A model generated the notes under the pieces. It searched no databases. It was not told the DNA's origin and saw nothing but the letters and a program-made list of their open reading frames with translations. A stretch of DNA of 9,690 bases from Acidobacteriota bacterium (lineage in GTDB: Bacteria > Acidobacteriota > Terriglobia > UBA7540). This document shows, in pieces, positions 6,445-9,690 of this stretch. Where the stretch lies: the NCBI GenBank assembly GCA_021827245.1, contig JAKAWN010000258.1, positions 1 to 9,690 of the forward strand. The letters run 5' to 3'. Position numbers and translations under genes: made by a program. How positions within the stretch are numbered: the stretch's first letter is position 1; each line of letters starts with the position of its first letter.

Positions 6445-8616
6445 CTATTTTCCACTTTCCTGCCCCGTCAGCAGCCCCAGTGAATCCGGCGAAGGCAGAG
6501 GCTTGCCCTGTCCGAACTCTGCCCGAATGTCCGAATACCTGGCGATCAGGTTTTGCCACAGGAGGCTGTTCCGATGGTAGAGTTGCAGCATGTTGGGCAT
6601 CCAGGTGGGAAGGTTTTCACTCAGCCAGAGCTGGCGGTACAGTTCGGTCAGCTTGGTCGTGTAGTCGCGCAAGTCCTGTAAACGCCCGTTGGTCGAGTCA
6701 ATATCGGAAAGATCTGCAAACACCATCCCACGGTTCTTGCCGTTCTCGTTGGAAACGGCGTCCGCATACTCCTCGGAAATTTCCTGCGCATACTGATATC
6801 GCATCCCGAGAGCGTCGATGCGCAGAGCCGCAAACTTCAGGCTTTCGAGGGCGCCGGCGTTGCGCCTGGCCCGGCTGGCGTCATTGACAAAGACGGTGTA
6901 GTCGTGTTCGGCCGTCAGACGGAGCAGAGAAGCGATCGACAGCATCTTTTGAACCTGCTGCTGCCCAAGAGGCGAAAAGGGATCCTGCCAGAAGAGCCCG
7001 TCGTCGGCTCCTCCATAATGCATGTCGAACGTTTGGACAGGTTTCCCGGACCGCATGACCTCATTGATGTGGCTCAGACTCATCATGGCATTGACCAGGC
7101 TGGGGTCGGCATCGCGGAAGAAGTCCCAGTCAAATTTACGATTGAACTCCTGCACATTGGTCTGTCCGGCTTCCCATGCACAGGCGGCGCCGTAGACTAT
7201 AGACCACCAGCCCGGCGAATACATGGTTTCACCATCATCATTCCAGACCGTAACGATTGTTCCGATTGCTCCCACCTTCTTGCCGTCGGTGAGAAAGTGC
7301 TCGATGTTGTAAGCGGCCTCTTCGTAATCGGGAACAATGACGCTGGTGTTTCCAACCCACGGGCAGACGAAAATTTGCATGCCGGTGCCTTGAAACGGCT
7401 TCAGCCACTTCATGTAGCTCTCATGCGCGCCGTAGACCCAGCTTGCCACGATCAGATTTTTGGGCAGGCTCGGAATCATTTCGGGATGTTCCGTTGCGAT
7501 ATCGCCCCAGAACATGACCTTCTTGTTGTAACTCTCCACCAGCCTGGCAACGCGGATCAGGTTGTCGACATAGACCTTGCCGTAACCTTCCTTTTGTACC
7601 AGTTCCTTGCTGCGGCCCAAACCCAGTGAAAAGGTTTCATCGCACCCGATGTTGTAGATCGGGGACGGGAACACCGGCAGCATCTGTTCGTACATGTTGT
7701 TCAGAAAGTCGAGTTCGTGGGGGTCTTCGGGAGCCAGCACATAACCGTGCGGCTGCTCGGCCAAGCCACTGTATTCCTCAAACCGGAGGATCTTGTGCAG
7801 GTGCCCGCAGTCCTCCGTTGCCGGAACGATTGTCACATGGTAGCGAGCTGCGTAGGCCACCAATTTGTTCCAGTCCGAACGGGTGAGTGTGTCGCTCAGA
7901 ATGCCCCAAAACGGCTGGCCCTCCAGCCGGAACGAGTCTTCCATGTACATATAGAGCTGATTCATTTTGAACTGCGCTATCGTCCGGACAATTTTCTTGA
8001 GATAGCTCAGTTTCGGAACAGGGCCGCGGCTCATGTCAACCTGCGTGCCACGATATTGGAGCGCCGGCCAGTCACGGACACGCACGCCAAGGATTCTGGC
8101 TTCCTGGCCGGATGGAACCACAAGCTGGCGCAGAGTTTGAGCGCCGTAGAACAGTCCCGAGCCGTCCTTGCCCGCAAGCACGATGCTTCCGGGTTCCACG
8201 TCGAGAATATAGCCCTGATCGCCGATCCCTTCGGTGCCCAGACGCCGCGCGGAGAGCAGATTGCGCATGGCCGGCTGATCGAATCGCCCCATGATGATGG
8301 CTGGCACACCGTGCGGAGGTTCGGGCAAGGCTACAATCGGGAAGTCCTGGCCGGTGATGAGCTTGAGCTCCTTTTGCACACGCTGCGCAGAAAAGAGATC
8401 TTCATGCGCGACGGGTGTGAGCAGAACAATCTGCAGCTTTGAATTCACCTGGAAGGGCTGCGCCTCTGTGCGCAGCTCCCGAGGCTGCGGGATGAGCATG
8501 GGCTGCTGGGCCGCGAGGCTGGCAGCAACCATCGGGAAAGTGATTGCGAGAGCCAGGAAGAAAATCCACCGGGCAGACTGAAGCTGATGCCGGCTGGAGC
8601 AAATTGAAATCTGCAT
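6445..8616 (-). CDS. Glycoside hydrolase family 20 beta-N-acetylhexosaminidase, exported
   Basis: A 723-aa exo-acting hexosaminidase that removes terminal GlcNAc/GalNAc from glycans such as chitin oligomers, probably in the periplasm or outside. A signal peptide occupies about 1-36 (hydrophobic 17-34, site after ASLAA). The GH20b domain begins at LIPQPRELR (41-49) and runs to about 170. The catalytic TIM barrel (about 186-500) starts RDWPALQYRGTQVDMSRG. It contains the catalytic pair D326-E327 in IGCDETFS: Asp orients the acetamido group and Glu is the acid/base in substrate-assisted catalysis. Trp residues likely to line the sugar pocket lie in MFWGD (370), ASWVYG (393) and VTVWNDDGE (458). 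Residues of about 500-723 form a mainly helical C-terminal part that I cannot assign. The ATG has a perfect AGGAGG (8622-8627) at 5-nt spacing, and a consensus promoter lies upstream at 8711-8740. The substrate cannot be told from sequence. Confidence 0.92.
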   Translation of the reverse strand: MQISICSSRHQLQSARWIFFLALAITFPMVAASLAAQQPMLIPQPRELRTEAQPFQVNSKLQIVLLTPVAHEDLFSAQRVQKELKLITGQDFPIVALPEPPHGVPAIIMGRFDQPAMRNLLSARRLGTEGIGDQGYILDVEPGSIVLAGKDGSGLFYGAQTLRQLVVPSGQEARILGVRVRDWPALQYRGTQVDMSRGPVPKLSYLKKIVRTIAQFKMNQLYMYMEDSFRLEGQPFWGILSDTLTRSDWNKLVAYAARYHVTIVPATEDCGHLHKILRFEEYSGLAEQPHGYVLAPEDPHELDFLNNMYEQMLPVFPSPIYNIGCDETFSLGLGRSKELVQKEGYGKVYVDNLIRVARLVESYNKKVMFWGDIATEHPEMIPSLPKNLIVASWVYGAHESYMKWLKPFQGTGMQIFVCPWVGNTSVIVPDYEEAAYNIEHFLTDGKKVGAIGTIVTVWNDDGETMYSPGWWSIVYGAACAWEAGQTNVQEFNRKFDWDFFRDADPSLVNAMMSLSHINEVMRSGKPVQTFDMHYGGADDGLFWQDPFSPLGQQQVQKMLSIASLLRLTAEHDYTVFVNDASRARRNAGALESLKFAALRIDALGMRYQYAQEISEEYADAVSNENGKNRGMVFADLSDIDSTNGRLQDLRDYTTKLTELYRQLWLSENLPTWMPNMLQLYHRNSLLWQNLIARYSDIRAEFGQGKPLPSPDSLGLLTGQESGK

Positions 8617-8710
8617 GAAAACCTCCTCAAAAACTCGGTGCGCGCTGTTTGATTCTTTCCAGTCTGCGGAACGGATACAGGCTGTGGGTGACAGGCTCGC
8701 AGAACTCAGA

Positions 8711-8740
8711 AGTGTATTGATCCCGCGAAGAGATTGTCAA
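8711..8740 (-). promoter_or_regulatory. Sigma70-type promoter of the GH20 gene
   Basis: On the minus strand TTGACA (8735-8740) is a perfect -35. An 18-nt spacer and TACACT (8711-8716, 4 of 6 matches to TATAAT) follow. The start site would be near 8704, giving a leader of about 88 nt ending in a strong SD (AGGAGG, 8622-8627). The -35 abuts the REP-like repeats that begin at 8741. Confidence 0.6.
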
Positions 8741-8871
8741 GCCACGTTTAGGTGTGGCGGCAGCCCATGACCGCCGGATTGCCAGGGCACGTTTAGCTGT
8801 AGCGGCGGTCTATGACCGCCGGATTGTGGAGGCACGTCCTGCCAAGGTCTCGCGCGCGGGAAAGCCCGCGC
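8741..8871. repeat. Three 45-bp REP-like units in tandem
   Basis: Units start at 8741, 8786 and 8831, an exact 45-bp period, each opening with G(C/G)CACGT. Units 1 and 2 share CACGTTTAG, ATGACCGCCGGATTG and a GTAGCGG/GTGGCGG core. Unit 2 forms an 8-bp perfect hairpin, CGGCGGTC (8803-8810) with GACCGCCG (8814-8821). Unit 1 is a decayed version. Unit 3 keeps only the opening and then carries a different hairpin, GCGCGGG (8854-8860) with CCCGCGC (8865-8871). The core TGTAGCGGCGG recurs at 9395-9405, so these belong to one repeat family. Confidence 0.7.
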
Positions 8872-9024
8872 CACACTCGTTTTCGGTTCTTTGCAGCCGG
8901 ATGCCGCGCCGGCCACTGCCAGCCGGGAACCTGCGAATATGAACGGATTAGGGTGCTTGAAATGAGAGGCGGATCGAAGGTTCATCTCGCAAAATAGGCT
9001 AGTTAAACGGCGCGCTCATTCTTA

Positions 9025-9176
9025 GGTTCGTTTTCGGTTCGTTTTCGGTTCGTTTTTTCCACAGCCTATTGTTTTCAACAAGATCGGTAGCTTCGTTTTC
9101 GGTTCGTTTGGCCGTTTTTCCGGTCCGTTTTTCAGGCCGATCATTTGTTTTCAATAACTTCTCCGGTTCGTTTTGG
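9025..9176. repeat. 11-bp tandem and dispersed repeat (GGTTCGTTTTC), AT-rich tract
   Basis: Three head-to-tail units of GGTTCGTTTTC lie at 9025-9035, 9036-9046 and 9047-9057, the last with a final T. Two more lie at 9090-9100 and 9101-9111. Looser copies are at 9121-9133 and 9163-9176, and an outlying copy (CGTTTTCGGTTC) is at 8878-8889. On the minus strand the unit reads GAACCGAAAAC. An open frame at 8999-9226 (-) crosses the tract and gives a 75-residue, K/E/N/T/R-rich product (repeating TENEPKT). The 11-bp unit is not a multiple of three, so that product looks like a by-product of the repeat. Confidence 0.7.
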
Positions 9177-9222
9177 AAAAAGAATTCTTTTTGTCTCACA
9201 TTTGTAATGCCAAACTTTCCGA

Positions 9223-9319
9223 CCATGTATTTTCAATGGCTTACAGCCTACATGGCAGTCTAATTAGACTGTCTATTTTGGGCCGGCACATCTCAGCTAG
9301 CCGACATTTCCCGCCGGCC
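9223..9319 (-). other. Palindrome-rich leader region, possible structured RNA or operator cluster
   Basis: Three inverted repeats follow one another. GGCCGGC (9281-9287) pairs with GCCGGCC (9313-9319). CAGTCTAATTAGACTG (9256-9271) is a perfect 16-bp palindrome. CCATGTA (9223-9229) pairs with TACATGG (9249-9255) and encloses GGCT-TAC-AGCC (9238-9248). They lie between a promoter-like pair (9333-9361) and the 11-bp repeat tract, in the direction of minus-strand transcription. No protein gene with an SD is evident downstream. Confidence 0.4.
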
Positions 9320-9332
9320 GATTTCGAAAGCT

Positions 9333-9361
9333 AGACTAGCACAGTAGCCATTGTTTGTCAA
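9333..9361 (-). promoter_or_regulatory. Promoter-like sequence upstream of the structured leader
   Basis: On the minus strand TTGACA (9356-9361) is followed by a 17-nt spacer ending in TGC and then TAGTCT (9333-9338), so the weak -10 has a TGn extension. The -10 lies inside the palindrome GCTAG-A-CTAGC (9330-9340), which could be an operator. The AGTCTA half-site recurs in the 9256-9271 palindrome just downstream. Confidence 0.4.
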
Positions 9362-9373
9362 GCAAATTCGCGC

Positions 9374-9475
9374 GCGATGTGTGGCGCGCTCTAATGTAGC
9401 GGCGGCTTTATGCCGCCGGGTGGCGAGGGAAACTCGCCGCTACGGCGCCCCTTGGTCGCTGCCCGCACACATCGC
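9374..9475. repeat. Nested REP palindrome with 10-bp terminal inverted repeats
   Basis: GCGATGTGTG (9374-9383) is perfectly inverted as CACACATCGC (9466-9475). Inside, GTAGCGGCG (9396-9404) is inverted as CGCCGCTAC (9435-9443). Inside that are two hairpins: CGGCGGC (9400-9406) with GCCGCCG (9412-9418), and GGCGAG (9422-9427) with CTCGCC (9433-9438). The right terminal repeat can also pair with GCGATGT (9483-9489). The layers suggest a REP unit inserted in an older palindrome, or one miniature element. Confidence 0.7.
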
Positions 9476-9531
9476 AAAAACCGCGATGTATGCGCCACCC
9501 CCGTGAGTGTGTATCTGGGGATCCGACGTCG

Positions 9532-9690
9532 TCAGCGACTCATTGAAGAAATGCGGGATCGCAAGAAATCGCGAAGCGACCGGCGCTCATTTTCTGACAA
9601 CCGACCGATTGGCAGAGCCACGGGAGTAATTCCCTTTCCACGGTCCAGCAGAATAACGCGCTGCCCTTCGCGAGAGCCTTTGAAAGATCG
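9532..9690 (-). CDS. C-terminal end of a gene cut by the window edge, unknown function
   Basis: The minus strand is open from the window edge to a TGA at 9532-9534, giving the last 52 residues of a protein that begins beyond 9690. The visible part reads like a real protein: a strand-like GQRVILLDRG, then ITPVALPIG and an amphipathic basic helix, LSENERRSLRDFLRSRI, ending SSMSR. A beta hairpin followed by a C-terminal helix would fit several small folds, including PH-like domains of membrane proteins. This is too little to name a family. No intrinsic terminator follows; the nested REP palindrome (9374-9475) begins 56 bp past the stop. Confidence 0.65.
   Translation of the reverse strand, partial: RSFKGSREGQRVILLDRGKGITPVALPIGRLSENERRSLRDFLRSRISSMSR

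Noticed and set aside
6210..6455. 81-codon minus-strand frame overlapping the GH20 stop
   Set aside because: No SD of note, no recognisable domain, and it runs into the region just upstream of the PPIase start. A coupled small gene cannot be excluded but is not supported.
8741..8871. CRISPR-like periodic repeats
   Set aside because: The 45-bp units are contiguous, with no unique spacers between identical repeats, and are themselves palindromic REP-like sequence. No cas genes are present.
8737..8985. 82-codon minus-strand frame
   Set aside because: Its C-terminal half is the translation of the REP-like units (a repeated QSGGH...PP pattern) and it overlaps the GH20 promoter.
9069..9263. 64-codon plus-strand frame over the 11-bp repeats
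   Set aside because: F/S/V-rich translation of the repeat tract, with no SD or domain.

Overview
The window reads as a piece of a soil-type Acidobacteriota chromosome. This is an inference from the mix of gene families, from sigma70-like TTGACA promoters, and from many GC-rich REP-like palindromes between genes. No rRNA, tRNA, CRISPR array, transposase or phage gene is visible. Coding density is low: about 2.1 kb is intergenic, much of it repeats.

Layout, left to right. (1) 1-997, mostly minus strand: a short cassette bounded by two inverted copies of a 39-bp REP-like repeat. It holds a Gly/Ser/Thr-rich remnant that resembles an RHS-type protein C-terminus (504-803). A 103-residue two-helix membrane protein with a TTG start follows closely (181-492). 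(2) 998-2644 (-): a 548-aa FHA-GAF-SpoIIE/PP2C serine phosphatase. (3) 2906-4045 (-): a cystathionine gamma-synthase/lyase family PLP enzyme. Its start is set by a promoter that lies inside the longer open frame. (4) 4245-4649 (+): a small exported carboxypeptidase-regulatory-like (beta-sandwich) protein, the only clear plus-strand gene. (5) 4650-5181: intergenic, with a hairpin plus T-tract. (6) 5182-6171 (-): an exported SurA/PpiC-like peptidyl-prolyl isomerase. (7) 6445-8616 (-): an exported GH20 beta-N-acetylhexosaminidase with a consensus promoter. (8) 8617-9531: a 915-bp repeat-rich spacer with 45-bp REP units, an 11-bp phased tandem repeat, a palindrome-rich promoter/leader module and a nested REP palindrome. 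(9) 9532-9690 (-): the C-terminal end of a gene that runs out of the window.

The main genes look like ordinary chromosomal functions: signalling, sulfur amino-acid metabolism, and envelope folding and glycan processing. GH20 and the PPIase share a strand and both carry export signals, but 273 bp separates them, so an operon is not certain. The least explained DNA is the left cassette (31-862) and the repeat/leader module at 8740-9480. I see no complete, clearly new multi-gene system. Those two regions are the best candidates for undescribed elements.
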